A DNA stretch of 64,000 bases. It comes from JBBQDZ01 sp038237515 (GTDB lineage: Bacteria; Actinomycetota; Thermoleophilia; Gaiellales; Gaiellaceae). Below the pieces are notes generated by a model. It was not told the DNA's origin. It did no database searches and saw only the letters and a program-made list of their open reading frames with translations. The position numbers and the translations under genes were made by a program. The stretch spans positions 1 through 64,000 of the forward strand of contig JBBRYP010000001.1 in the NCBI GenBank assembly GCA_038237515.1, written 5' to 3'. Below are positions 1 through 7,486 of the stretch, piece by piece (position 1 is the first letter of the stretch; each line of letters starts with the position of its first letter).

Positions 1-166
1 GCCGCACTGGCCGAAATCCCTCGCAGAAGCCCGTCGAGCCAGCCGGGAACACCAACCCCGCCAGCGGGCGCCGGCTCATCGCCCCCGAAAGCCCAAACGA
101 TCGCCAAACGCCGCCTCGGTCAAGAAAACGGTGGATCGAGGCTAAGAGGGCGATATAGCCGTGGCC

Positions 167-406
167 ATGCCCGTTCTTTCCGAGCGGCTGGAGGAGGCGG
201 CCTGAAGACCGAGCTCGACCAGGCCGATCTCGCTTGTGTCTTGTCCACGAGCCCGCGAACGATCGCGCGATGGCTCCGGGGCACGTCTCCACGGCCGGAG
301 ACTCGCGAGCGTTTTGCTCGAGGTCCTCGTGGACCTTCTCCGGCGAGGGGAGTTCAGACGCGTTCTGGGTGCGATCCACGTCATCGCCGAAGGTGTTTTC
401 GTCTAG
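167..406 (+). pseudogene. Broken Xre/MbcA-type antitoxin
   Basis: Three pieces of one protein lie in different frames. ATG at 167 opens MPVLSERLEEAA and hits a TGA at 203. The next frame reads LKTELDQADLACVLSTSPRT followed by IARWLRG, a helix-turn-helix of the Xre/MbcA (DUF2384) antitoxin type. A third frame, about 312-406, reads LLRRGEFRRVLGAIHVIAEG and stops at TAG, which matches the C-terminal domain of that family. One base is missing near 202, and roughly 50 residues are missing between the second and third pieces. The gene cannot make a full protein. The RES-domain toxin expected downstream is absent. The family call is by motif recognition. Confidence 0.55.
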
Positions 407-429
407 CTCGTGGTCTCCTCAGGCCCTGG

Positions 430-558
430 CTTGGACTGACGGAGGAGGCGCTGGCTACCGACGATGCCGCTGTTCGCGCGATCCTCGAGCGCGCGTTCCG
501 CGGCGAGCTCGTCCCCCAGGACCCTGGCAAAGACTGGCCGGTGAGCAGCCGATACTAA
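430..558 (+). pseudogene. C-terminal scrap of a type I restriction specificity subunit (HsdS)
   Basis: The reading frame ending at TAA 556-558 contains VRAILERAFRGELVPQDP (about 472-525), the sequence typically found at the C-terminus of HsdS specificity subunits. Nothing upstream in the frame resembles the target-recognition domains, so only the tail survives. An HsdM N-terminal fragment lies at 3185-3517, suggesting that a type I restriction locus once spanned this region and was replaced by toxin-antitoxin cargo. Seen: the motif and truncation. Inferred: common origin with the HsdM fragment. Confidence 0.5.
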
Positions 559-564
559 CATCCG

Positions 565-577
565 CATACATCGTATG
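565..577. promoter_or_regulatory. Palindrome over the antitoxin start codon
   Basis: CATAC-ATC-GTATG is a perfect 5+3+5 inverted repeat whose right arm overlaps the ATG at 575. Ribbon-helix-helix antitoxins commonly repress their own operon at such a palindrome; that role is inferred here. Confidence 0.35.
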
Positions 578-1006
578 ACAACGAATGCAGACCGAAGACA
601 GCCCCTGACATTCCGCATCCACGCAGCCACCATCGAGCGCCTGCGTAGGCGGGCTGGTGAGCTCGGCGAGTCGCAGACGGCCCTCGTGGAGCGCTACGTC
701 GAAGAAGGGCTACGCACCGATGAACACCCCCTGATCTACTTCCGCGAAGGCGGCAACGGCCGCCGGCGCCCGGCGCTCGTTGGCACACGGCTGGACGTCT
801 GGCAGCTGATCGAGACCATCCGGCAGAACGACAACTCGGTTGAGGAGGCCGCGAGCTACCTCGAGCTCCCGGTAGAAAAGGTGCGGGCCGCCGTTCGCTA
901 CTACGCCGACCATCAGGGCGAGATCGACGAGTGGACATCGCAGGCGCGCGCCATCGCAGACCGCGAAGAGGCACGCTGGCGCCGGGAGCAGGAACTTCTC
1001 GCTTGA
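575..1006 (+). CDS. Antitoxin with DUF433 domain
   Basis: 143 residues. The first ~45 residues look like a ribbon-helix-helix DNA-binding segment (TFRIHAATIERLRRRAGELG). From about residue 60 there is a DUF433-type helical domain (RPALVGTRLDVWQLI, then VEEAASYLELPVEKVRAAVR). DUF433 proteins are the usual partners of DUF5615 PIN-like toxins, and exactly such a gene follows with a stop/start overlap (TTGA at 1003-1006). The likely role is to neutralise the toxin and repress the operon. The ATG lies inside a palindrome, consistent with autoregulation. Start chosen at the first ATG after the palindrome arm; no strong Shine-Dalgarno is visible. Confidence 0.7.
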   Translation: MTTNADRRQPLTFRIHAATIERLRRRAGELGESQTALVERYVEEGLRTDEHPLIYFREGGNGRRRPALVGTRLDVWQLIETIRQNDNSVEEAASYLELPVEKVRAAVRYYADHQGEIDEWTSQARAIADREEARWRREQELLA

Positions 1007-1365
1007 GGCTTCTGCTGGACGAGATGTACTCGACCAGAATCGCCCAGCAGCTCCGCCGAAAGGGACACGATGTGGTCTCGGTCGTGGAGACGGAGCATCC
1101 CACCGGCGCGCCGGACATCGAGGTCTTCGCGACTGCGGCGGCGGAGGGGCGTGCGATCGTCACCAACAACGTCGACGACTACGTCCATCTCTTCAACGCA
1201 GCCCTCGAGGAAGGCACCAAACACGCGGGAGTCCTTCTCACCAGCGACCGCTCGCTTCCTCGCGCTCGATCCGGCGTCGGCCGGTTCGTCCGGGTGCTGG
1301 ACAAGCTGCTCCGAGCGAACCCGGCGGAAGGCGCATTCACCAACCAGATTCGCTGGCTTCCGTGA
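1003..1365 (+). CDS. DUF5615 PIN-like toxin
   Basis: 120 residues starting at TTG 1003, which overlaps the antitoxin stop (TTGA). The start RLLLDEMYSTRIAQQLRRKG is typical of DUF5615 proteins: the early Asp-Glu pair and the later ATAAAEGRAIVTNNVDDYVH with paired Asp resemble the acidic active site of PIN-fold ribonucleases. It probably cleaves RNA when the antitoxin is lost. Length is normal for the family and all core acidic residues are present, so this looks like an intact toxin. The overlap indicates translational coupling to the antitoxin. Function is from family knowledge only. Confidence 0.7.
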   Translation: MRLLLDEMYSTRIAQQLRRKGHDVVSVVETEHPTGAPDIEVFATAAAEGRAIVTNNVDDYVHLFNAALEEGTKHAGVLLTSDRSLPRARSGVGRFVRVLDKLLRANPAEGAFTNQIRWLP

Positions 1366-1433
1366 GCGCGCAGAACTGCGTCGTCCAGCGCCCCTGGAGC
1401 TCCTGCAACGTCCTGCGCGTCGACGGTTGGACG

Positions 1434-1480
1434 AATCTTATCTGTCTAGCAGATAAGAAGCATAAGATAGGATAAGATCA
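1434..1480. promoter_or_regulatory. AT-rich repeat cluster upstream of the AAA ATPase
   Basis: An island of AT-rich DNA in otherwise GC-rich sequence. It contains a perfect inverted repeat CTTATCTG-TCTAG-CAGATAAG (1437-1457) followed by two direct copies of ATAAGAT at 1462-1468 and 1472-1478. The same heptamer (as ATCTTAT) begins the first arm, so four copies occur within 47 bp. It ends seven bases before the TTG start at 1487. Likely an operator and promoter region; the binding protein is unknown. Confidence 0.45.
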
Positions 1481-1486
1481 TTCAAA

Positions 1487-2653
1487 TTGGACGAGCTCGC
1501 GAATCCGTATCGCCCCGGAGCAGGCACGACGCCTCCAGCCTTGCTCGGGCGCGACGAGCTCATCCGGAGCTTTGAGGTGACGCTCCGGCGCGCCAAGGCG
1601 GAGCGCCCCGGGAAGAGCGTGATGCCCGTTGGCCTCCGGGGCGTTGGCAAAACCGTTCTCCTGAACCGGTTCTCCGAGCTCGCCGAGACGGGTGGCTACT
1701 CCGTCGCCTTCATCGAGTCGACCGACGCAGGGAACTTCGCCACGATCCTGGCGGTTCGCCTGCGCAAGATCCTGCTCGAGCTCGATCGCGGCCCCGTGTC
1801 CCGGAACGTCGCCCGAGCGCTCCGCGTGCTCAAGAGCTTCACCTTGCAGCTTCCCGATGGGTCGACGATCCAGCTCGATCCGGAGCCGCTGTTCGGGGAA
1901 GCCGACTCGGGGCGCCTCGACGACGATCTCGCCGACGTTCTCGTCGCCGTCGGACAGGCGGCACGGGAGCGCTCGCGCGGCGTCCTGATCGCCCTGGACG
2001 AGGTGCAGTACCTCTCCGAGGACGAGCTCTCGGCGGTGATCGTCGCGATCCACCGATCGACACAGCTCAACCTACCGCTCGTCCTCGTCGGTGCGGGCCT
2101 CCCACAGCTCCCCGGGCTTGCGGGAGAAGCGCGTTCGTACTCGGAGCGGCTGTTCGAGTTTCCCGAGATCGGCTCGCTCGGCGAAGCCGACGCCCGAGCG
2201 GCCCTCGAGATCCCCGCTCGCAGCTCGGGCGTCTCCTTCGCGGCCGAGGCGCTCGACGAGCTCGTCGCCGCCTCGCAGGGCTACCCCTACTTCCTTCAGG
2301 AGTGGGGCTACCACGTCTGGAACCACGCGCTCGCCTCGCCGATCCCGGTTGACGACGTCCACGCGGTCAAGCCTCTGGTGCTCGCCGCGCTCGACCGCGA
2401 CTTCTTCCGGGTGCGGCTCGATCGACTGACGCCGAAGGAGCGCGAGTATCTCCGGGCGATGGCCGAGCTCGGCCCCGGTCCTCACCGAAGCGGCGACATC
2501 GCCGCCAGGTTGGGTGTGCGCGTCGAAAGCGTCGGTCCGAGGCGAAGCGACCTCATCCGCAAGGGCATGATCTACAGCCCGGCTCACGGCGACACCGCGT
2601 TCACCGTTCCGCTCTTCGACGAGTTCCTGCGGCGGGTGATGCCGTGGGAGTGA
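1487..2653 (+). CDS. AAA+ ATPase with C-terminal winged helix
   Basis: 388 residues from TTG 1487. It starts with NPYRPGAGTTPPALLGRDEL, the common opening of a bacterial/archaeal group of AAA_16-like ATP-binding proteins. Walker A is GLRGVGKT (residues ~49-56) and Walker B is GVLIALDEVQYL (~165-176). The last ~75 residues (LTPKEREYLRAMAELG, then a DIAARLGV helix-turn-helix) form a predicted winged helix. Such proteins are STAND/AAA regulators, often found in mobile or toxin-antitoxin neighbourhoods; substrate and role are not known. The AT-rich repeat cluster just upstream suggests dedicated control. The stop overlaps the beginning of a broken antitoxin gene. Confidence 0.75.
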   Translation: MDELANPYRPGAGTTPPALLGRDELIRSFEVTLRRAKAERPGKSVMPVGLRGVGKTVLLNRFSELAETGGYSVAFIESTDAGNFATILAVRLRKILLELDRGPVSRNVARALRVLKSFTLQLPDGSTIQLDPEPLFGEADSGRLDDDLADVLVAVGQAARERSRGVLIALDEVQYLSEDELSAVIVAIHRSTQLNLPLVLVGAGLPQLPGLAGEARSYSERLFEFPEIGSLGEADARAALEIPARSSGVSFAAEALDELVAASQGYPYFLQEWGYHVWNHALASPIPVDDVHAVKPLVLAALDRDFFRVRLDRLTPKEREYLRAMAELGPGPHRSGDIAARLGVRVESVGPRRSDLIRKGMIYSPAHGDTAFTVPLFDEFLRRVMPWE

Positions 2654-2909
2654 GGGAGCTGCGACAGCGCGCGAGCGAGTTGCTCCGCCGGGTCGCGAGG
2701 GCGAGACGATCAAGGTGACGGATCGCGGCCATCCCGTCGCGGTGCTCGCGCCCCTGCTCGACGACGGGCCGCTCGGGCGCCTTCGTGCCTCGGGCGACTT
2801 GACCGCGGCCACCGGTACTCTCGATGACCTACCCGCGCCGCTACCGCTGGCGCAGGGGCAGGAAGCGCCTTCCGCCGTCCTCGCCCGGCTGCGCCTCGAT
2901 GAGCGGTGA
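2644..2909 (+). pseudogene. Frameshifted Phd/YefM-type antitoxin
   Basis: From GTG 2644 the frame reads VGVRELRQRASELLRRV and ends early at TGA 2716. The continuation EGETIKVTDRGHPVAVLAPL lies in the next frame and runs to TGA 2909. Together they give a complete Phd/VapB-type antitoxin of about 88 residues. One base is missing near 2696 (between RRVA and EGET). Either the gene is inactive or the read has a sequencing error. It overlaps the ATPase stop and, at its end, the start of a PIN toxin fragment (GTGA), the usual vapBC arrangement. Confidence 0.7.
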
Positions 2910-2975
2910 GCGCCACGCATCTCGACTCGTCCGCGACCGTCAAGCTCGCGCTCGAGGAGCCCGAATGCTCCGCCG
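2906..2975 (+). pseudogene. N-terminal fragment of a VapC PIN toxin
   Basis: GTG 2906 overlaps the antitoxin stop. The product begins SATHLDSSATVKLALEEPE, matching the first ~20 residues of VapC toxins, including the first catalytic Asp (LDSSA). After that, similarity ends; the frame continues with low-quality sequence to about 3166 with none of the later PIN acidic motifs. The toxin is therefore truncated, which fits the broken antitoxin in front of it. Confidence 0.6.
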
Positions 2976-3154
2976 CTGCCTGCATCGGCGCAGCCGTGAA
3001 GACAGAGGCGTCAAGACCTTCGTCGGGGTTCCGGATGCGCGCCTCAATGTCGCTGAATACAGCGAACAGGTGTGACTCGGTGCCGGAAAGAAAGAGCAGG
3101 CCATGGACCCTCCGATCGACGCCTGCTCACCACACAGTAGCCGTCGGGCTCCAC

Positions 3155-3169
3155 AGGTCAAACTGACCT
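3155..3169. promoter_or_regulatory. AGGTCA-AAC-TGACCT palindrome
   Basis: A perfect 6+3+6 inverted repeat 16 bases upstream of the HsdM fragment start at 3185. Position and symmetry are those of an operator; no regulator can be assigned. Confidence 0.35.
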
Positions 3170-3184
3170 GTCGAGGATGATCGC

Positions 3185-3517
3185 ATGAGCGTGCAGAACG
3201 GTCTCGTCCAGCGTCTCTGGAACTACTGCAACGTCCTGCGCGACGACGGGCTCTCCTACGGCGACTACCTGGAGCAGCTCACCTACCTGCTCTTCCTGAA
3301 GATGGCAGACGAGCAGACGAAGCCGCCGTTCGGCGCGAAGCCGTTCATCCCGGCGGGGCTCGACTGGCCGAGCCTGCTGGCGCGCGACGGCGACGACCTG
3401 GAGGTGCACTACCGGCACGTGCTGACCGAGCTCGGGCGGCGCTCGGGGATGCTTGGCGTCGTTTTTCGCAAGGCGCAGAACCGGATCCAGCAGCGAGGAG
3501 GTCGGCTAGGAATTTGA
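3185..3517 (+). pseudogene. N-terminal fragment of type I restriction methylase HsdM
   Basis: Begins MSVQNGLVQRLWNYCNVLRD and continues SYGDYLEQLTYLLFLKMADE, the conserved N-terminal helical domain of HsdM (N-6 DNA methylase). The frame ends after 110 codons, whereas the family is about 500 residues; the S-adenosylmethionine-binding and NPPF catalytic motifs are absent. Similarity fades at about residue 103 (FRKAQNRIQ) before the stop, so a deletion has removed the rest. With the HsdS tail at 430-558 it marks the ruins of a type I restriction-modification locus. Confidence 0.8.
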
Positions 3518-3596
3518 TCCGGCTGCCGATTGCTTCCGAGGCTGCCACGCGTTAGGTTCGCCGCTCCGTCCGAGGTTCCCGAGCAGAGGAGCGAAC

Positions 3597-3887
3597 ATGG
3601 CATACGGCGTCGTCCACCGGTTTCCGGGTGGTACCAAGGAGCAGTACGAGGCCGCGATCGCGCAGGTTCACCCGGCCGACGGGAGCCTTCCGGAGGGCCA
3701 GCTGTTCCACGCCGCCGGCGCCACCGAGGACGGGTGGATCATCGTCGCCATCCACGACTCCGCCGAGACCTGGGAACGGTTCCGGGACGAACGGCTGCTG
3801 CCGGGGCTGGAGCAGATGGGCGACGCGGGTTTCTCCGGGCCGCCCGTGCAAACGAGCTTCGAGGTCAGCAACCTCCAGCAGAGGTAG
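3597..3887 (+). CDS. Small conserved protein, dimeric alpha-beta barrel-like
   Basis: 96 residues. An ATG with the upstream purine-rich site GAGGAGCG supports the start, and a TAGGTT hexamer at about 3554 could be the -10 element. The sequence (AYGVVHRFPGGTKEQYEAAI, and near the end GWIIVAIHDSAETWERFRDE) resembles small single-domain alpha-beta barrel (ABM/antibiotic-monooxygenase-like) proteins common in actinobacteria. No catalytic residues can be named. It is monocistronic, followed by an opposing small gene. Function unknown. Confidence 0.6.
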   Translation: MAYGVVHRFPGGTKEQYEAAIAQVHPADGSLPEGQLFHAAGATEDGWIIVAIHDSAETWERFRDERLLPGLEQMGDAGFSGPPVQTSFEVSNLQQR

Positions 3888-3930
3888 ACCGCGGAGCCCG
3901 CGGGCGCCTGCAGGAGGGAGTGACCCTCCA

Positions 3931-4131
3931 CTACTCGCCGCGCAACCGCCTCTGACGCCAGCGGTGCAGCTCCTTCGACTTGCCCGTCGACATCGGCTGC
4001 GGCGGATCGGGCTTCCGATCGTGCTCCTCGAGCCAGCGCGCCGCCGCATCGTCCGGATCCAGGTCGGCCTCGCGCTCGCGCGCGCTCAGCTTGCGGACTC
4101 CCCGCTCCGTCAGCGGCCGTTTCCGGCTCAT
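3931..4131 (-). CDS. Small charged hypothetical protein
   Basis: 66 residues when started at the internal ATG (4131), giving MSRKRPLTERGVRKLSARER followed by EADLDPDDAAARWLEEHD. The highly charged, helical composition resembles short actinobacterial proteins of unknown function. The longer frame back to 4254 is Arg/Pro-rich and looks non-coding, so the shorter start is preferred. No domain is recognised. It converges with the preceding gene with only 43 bases between. Confidence 0.45.
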   Translation of the reverse strand: MSRKRPLTERGVRKLSAREREADLDPDDAAARWLEEHDRKPDPPQPMSTGKSKELHRWRQRRLRGE

Positions 4132-4346
4132 CCCGGCGAAGCGTAACCGCGGGCCGGGCGGCCTCCGGAAACGAGAAGCCCGCAAAGTCCGGATTTCGGC
4201 AGCGTGCGGGTCTTGACGGACGTGCCGGGGGACGGAAATAATGGGCATCGCCAAGTCCCTGCGGGCCCTCGGGTTCGCGGGGACGTGGCGTTTCTGGGGC
4301 CGTTTTTCATGGCTCTGCCGGTGGTCGCGAGGATCGGGGGGCGACG

Positions 4347-5327
4347 GTGAAGACGCGGACGCTGGGCAGCCAAGGGCTCGAGGTCTCGGAGATCGGCCTC
4401 GGCTGCATGGGGATGTCCGAGTTCTACGGCTCCGCGGACGACGCGGAGTCGATCGCGACGATCCGTCGCGCGCTCGATCTCGGCGTCGACTTCCTCGACA
4501 CGGCCGACATGTACGGGCCCTTCACGAACGAGCAGCTCGTCGGCGCTGCGATCGCCGGGCGGCGCGACGAGGTCGTCGTCGCGACGAAGTTCGCGAACGT
4601 GCGCGGCGAGCAGGGGGAGTGGCTCGGCATCCGCGGCGACTCCGACTACGTGCGCAAGGCCTGCGACGACTCGCTGCGCCGTCTCGGCATCGAGACGATC
4701 GATCTCTACTACCAGCACCGGGTCGACGTCGGAACCCCGATCGAGGAGACGGTCGGGGCGATGGGCGAGCTCGTCGAAGCCGGCAAGGTTCGCTACATCG
4801 GCCTCTCTGAGGCGGCGCCGGCGACGATCCGCCGCGCCCACGAGGTGCATCCGATCTCCGCGCTCCAGACCGAGTACTCGTTGTGGAGCCGCGACGTCGA
4901 GGACGAGATCCTGCCGACGGTGCGCGAGCTCGGAATCGGCTTCGTCGCGTACAGCCCGCTCGGCCGCGGGTTCCTCACGGGCGCGTTCCGGTCGCTCGAC
5001 GACCTCGAGGAGGGCGACTTCCGCCGCCGCGGGCCGCGCTTCCAGGGCGAGAACTTCGGGCGCAACCTCGACCTCGTCGAGCAGGTGCGGCGGATCGCGG
5101 TCGAGAAGGCCGTCACCTCGTCGCAGCTCGCTCTCGCCTGGGTACTCTCGCGGGGGGAGGACGTCGTCCCGATCCCGGGGACGAAGCGCCGCAGCTACCT
5201 CGAGGAGAACGTGGGGGCGGTGAACGTCGAGCTGAGCGGGGAGGATCTGGAGCGGATCGAGGCGGCCTTCCCCAAGGGGGCGACCGCCGGCGAGCGCTAC
5301 CCGGACATGTCGAGCGTGAACAGGTGA
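4347..5327 (+). CDS. Aldo/keto reductase
   Basis: 326 residues from GTG 4347 with a G-rich ribosome site just upstream. It is an NADPH-dependent (beta/alpha)8 barrel oxidoreductase acting on aldehydes or ketones. The catalytic tetrad is visible: Asp51, Tyr56 (FLDTADMYG), Lys81 (VVVATKF) and His124 (LYYQHRVD). The ending IPGTKRRSYLEENVGA is the cofactor-binding signature of the AKR11/AKR13 type. Full length for the family. The substrate is not predictable. The 215 bp upstream hold no gene; they contain only an imperfect CCCGCA/TGCGGG hairpin. Confidence 0.88.
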   Translation: MKTRTLGSQGLEVSEIGLGCMGMSEFYGSADDAESIATIRRALDLGVDFLDTADMYGPFTNEQLVGAAIAGRRDEVVVATKFANVRGEQGEWLGIRGDSDYVRKACDDSLRRLGIETIDLYYQHRVDVGTPIEETVGAMGELVEAGKVRYIGLSEAAPATIRRAHEVHPISALQTEYSLWSRDVEDEILPTVRELGIGFVAYSPLGRGFLTGAFRSLDDLEEGDFRRRGPRFQGENFGRNLDLVEQVRRIAVEKAVTSSQLALAWVLSRGEDVVPIPGTKRRSYLEENVGAVNVELSGEDLERIEAAFPKGATAGERYPDMSSVNR

Positions 5328-5417
5328 TTGCCCGCGCGAGTTCGACCTCCACCCGGCGCGCGCGTTAGGCTCCGGGGGGTCCGCAGGTTCCCTGCGGTTC
5401 TCGAACGGAGGAGACGG

Positions 5418-5510
5418 ATGGCTGCGAAGGGCAAGAAGAGCGCGGCGACCGAAAAGGCGCCGACCACCGGCAAGCCGAAGCCGAAGAAGAAGACCTCGCG
5501 CGGGAAGTAG
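5418..5510 (+). CDS. 30-residue lysine-rich peptide
   Basis: ATG 5418 is preceded by a strong Shine-Dalgarno (GGAGGAGA, 5407-5414). The product is almost entirely Lys, Ala, Thr and Pro (KPKPKKKTSRGK at the end), like the tail of a histone H1-like or nucleoid-binding protein. The leader has a TAGGCT -10-like hexamer and a perfect CCGCAGG-TTC-CCTGCGG hairpin between it and the ribosome site. Short length limits certainty, but the good ribosome site argues it is translated. Confidence 0.5.
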   Translation: MAAKGKKSAATEKAPTTGKPKPKKKTSRGK

Positions 5511-5536
5511 TCGACGCCGCTACCGGCGGGAAAGAG

Positions 5537-5686
5537 ATGACGCGTCGCGCGAGACGTTTCACCGTACGCGCGGCCGTGGTACCGCCGTCCCAGGGAGGCG
5601 CGGCGCTCGCCGCGTCGCTGGCACGGCGTGGGCGCACGGCCGTCCGCAAGCGACTCGGCCGGATAGACGTTGCACGAGTGGCGTGA
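5537..5686 (+). CDS. Possible 49-residue Arg-rich peptide
   Basis: An open frame from ATG 5537, preceded by GGGAAAGAG, to TGA 5686, directly abutting the convergent glyoxalase-like gene. The product begins MTRRARRFTVRAAVVPPSQG and is strongly basic. There is no recognisable family. In GC-rich DNA such frames arise by chance, so this is listed only because of its ribosome-site-like purines and exact fit in the gap. Confidence 0.25.
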   Translation: MTRRARRFTVRAAVVPPSQGGAALAASLARRGRTAVRKRLGRIDVARVA

Positions 5687-6061
5687 TCAGAGCTGTGCGT
5701 AGCGCCGGTGGAGCATCAGCAGGTTTCCGTCCGGGTCGTGGAAGAACGCCATGTGGCAGACACCCGTGTCGACGGTCTCCCCTGCGAACCGGACGCCCTT
5801 CGCCTCCAGCGCCGCCCGCGCGGCGGCCACGTCTGCCACGCGGAATGCGACGCCGCCGAGGCTGGGAGCGAAGGGTCGCCCCTTGCTGGCTGGGTTGAAG
5901 ATGTCCAGCGTCATCTGGCCCGCACGGAATTCCAGGTCGTCAGGGCCTTCGGTCTCGATCTCGAATCCGAGAGTCTCGGCGTAGAACCGCTTCGCGCATT
6001 GGATGTCCTGTGTCAGCAGCGACACGAAGTCCACATGCTCGACGCGCAGTGCGTCTTCCAC
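5687..6061 (-). CDS. VOC-family (glyoxalase/bleomycin-resistance fold) protein
   Basis: 124 residues from GTG 6061, with GGGAGG nine bases upstream. It shows the two beta-alpha-beta-beta-beta modules of the vicinal oxygen chelate fold: HVDFVSLLTQDIQCAKRFYA at the start and MAFFHDPDGNLLMLHRRY at the end. Candidate metal ligands are the His near the N-terminus (VEHVDFV), His103 region and the Glu/His near the end; an invariant Glu at the last position is replaced (LLMLHRRY), so metal catalysis is uncertain. It faces the two small basic reading frames tail to tail. Confidence 0.75.
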   Translation of the reverse strand: MEDALRVEHVDFVSLLTQDIQCAKRFYAETLGFEIETEGPDDLEFRAGQMTLDIFNPASKGRPFAPSLGGVAFRVADVAAARAALEAKGVRFAGETVDTGVCHMAFFHDPDGNLLMLHRRYAQL

Positions 6062-6175
6062 GGCCCAGCCTCCCGCTAGCCTCGCTGCTGGAGCGAGCGT
6101 ACCGGACGGGTCTCTTCGACCGGCCGTCGCAGGGGCCGCGCATCCGGCGTCCTGAGCCGGGTTGCTCAGGCTTTC

Positions 6176-6189
6176 ACGACCGAGGTAGT
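6176..6189. promoter_or_regulatory. Candidate operator, imperfect copy of the cluster dyad
   Basis: ACGACCGAGGTAGT matches the 14-bp dyad seen at 9445, 15587 and 20483 at 11 of 14 positions of the 15587 copy. It overlaps a TAGTAT hexamer (6187-6192) that could be the -10 box of the lipoyl/E1 operon, 54 bases before its first start. Confidence 0.35.
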
Positions 6190-6245
6190 ATCACCCGGCT
6201 GCTCAGCACTGCAACCGTCCCGAGTGGACGCCGCGAGGGAGTCAC

Positions 6246-6485
6246 GTGGAGCTTCGGTTAGGGCCGCTGGGAGCGGACATCGAGTACGCGACGATCGCCG
6301 AATGGCGCAAGGCCGAGGGGGACGGCGTCTCGGCCGGCGAGACGATCCTGCAGATCGAGACCGACAAGGTGACCCAGGACGTGGAGGCACCGGTGGCGGG
6401 GACGCTGGGCGAGATTGTGGCCGTCGAGGGCGACGAAGTGAAGGTCGGCGCCCTTCTCGCAGTGATCGAGGAAGTCGGCTCGTGA
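6246..6485 (+). CDS. Stand-alone lipoyl (biotinyl/lipoyl-attachment) domain protein
   Basis: 79 residues from GTG 6246 with GAGGGAG upstream. The whole protein is one lipoyl domain: the swinging-arm motif ETDKVTQDVEAP places the modified lysine at residue 41. In normal complexes this domain is the N-terminus of the E2 acyltransferase (compare the E2 at 54746, YELDTDKVTQEVEAEA). Here it ends right after the domain, with no E1-binding or catalytic part. It overlaps the next gene (GTGA) in an operon with E1 alpha and beta, so it is the likely carrier for that E1. An acyltransferase would have to come from elsewhere. Confidence 0.85.
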   Translation: MELRLGPLGADIEYATIAEWRKAEGDGVSAGETILQIETDKVTQDVEAPVAGTLGEIVAVEGDEVKVGALLAVIEEVGS

Positions 6486-7486
6486 GCGCTGTCGAGACCA
6501 AGCCTCTGACCGAGCTCGAGCAGGCCTACCTGACGATGGAGCGCATCCGGGCCTTCGAGGCCAAGTCGATGGAGCTCTTCGCCGAGAAGTTCATCCGCGG
6601 CTCGGTGCATCCCTACACGGGCCAGGAGGCAATCGCGACCGGGGTCTGCGGCGTACTCCGAGGGGGCGACTACATCACGAGCACCCATCGCGGCCACGGG
6701 CACTGCATCGCGAAGGGACTCGAGCTGCGCTCGATGTTGGCGGAGATCACGGGTCGCGCAACCGGCTACTGCAAGGGGCGCGGGGGCAGCATGCACATCA
6801 CCGCGATGCGCCACGGGATGCTCGGCGCGGACGCGATCGTGGCCGGATCGCTCGCCATCGCGGTCGGCGCCGCCTACGGCCTCGGGCTGCAGGGGAAGGA
6901 GGCCGTCGTCGTCGCCTTCTTCGGCGACGGCGGCGCCCAGCAGGGGATCTTCCACGAGGCGGCGAACCTGGCCGCCGTCCTCGACGCGCCGGTCGTCTTC
7001 GTCTGCGAGAACAACCAGTGGGCGATCTCGACGCCGATCTCCTGCGCGGTGAAGATCGAGAACATCGCCGACAGGGCCGCCGGCTACGGCTTTCCCGGCG
7101 AGGTCGTCGACGGAAACGACGTGCTGGCGGTGCGCGAGGTCGCGGGGCGGGCGGTGGAGCGCGCCCGGCGCGGGGACGGGCCGACGCTGATCGAGGCGAA
7201 GACCTACCGGATCACGCCGCACTCGGCCGCCACGCCGCAGGACACGCGCGACCCGGACGAACTCGCGCACTGGCGCGAGCAGGATCCGATCGGGCGGCTT
7301 TCGCGCACGCTGGTCGAGAGCGGCGAGACCAGCCAGGAGCGACTCGACGAGCTCGCCGAGCAGGCGCGGGCCGAGGTCGAGGACGCGGCGGCATACGCGC
7401 TTGACTCGCCCCACCCCGACCCGTCAGGTGTCGAGCAGGACGTCTACGCGCCGGCCGACTGGCTCCGTCCGGGGAGGCTCGCGTGA
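6482..7486 (+). CDS. 2-oxoacid dehydrogenase E1 alpha subunit (PDH/acetoin type)
   Basis: 334 residues from GTG 6482, overlapping the lipoyl gene stop. A thiamine-diphosphate enzyme subunit: the cofactor motif GDGGAQQGIFHEA at ~148-160 ends with ENN at ~176-178. STHRGHGHCIAKG (67-79) and KGRGGSMHI (98-106) are the conserved active-site segments of pyruvate/acetoin E1 alpha. It pairs with the E1 beta gene that follows (overlap GTGA). The natural substrate, pyruvate, acetoin or a branched/substituted 2-oxoacid, cannot be told from sequence; the cluster points to a catabolic 2-oxoacid or acetoin-like compound. Confidence 0.88.
   Translation: MSAVETKPLTELEQAYLTMERIRAFEAKSMELFAEKFIRGSVHPYTGQEAIATGVCGVLRGGDYITSTHRGHGHCIAKGLELRSMLAEITGRATGYCKGRGGSMHITAMRHGMLGADAIVAGSLAIAVGAAYGLGLQGKEAVVVAFFGDGGAQQGIFHEAANLAAVLDAPVVFVCENNQWAISTPISCAVKIENIADRAAGYGFPGEVVDGNDVLAVREVAGRAVERARRGDGPTLIEAKTYRITPHSAATPQDTRDPDELAHWREQDPIGRLSRTLVESGETSQERLDELAEQARAEVEDAAAYALDSPHPDPSGVEQDVYAPADWLRPGRLA

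Noticed and set aside
2990..3150. Minus-strand sequence reading GLLFLSGTESHLFAVFSDIE with a protein-like continuation
   Set aside because: It looks protein-like but has no start codon, is closed by a TGA at its front, and matches no family I recognise.
4241..4346. Short frame MGIAKSLRALGFAGTWRFWG upstream of the aldo/keto reductase
   Set aside because: It runs on into the reductase gene in the wrong frame and has no family or convincing ribosome site.
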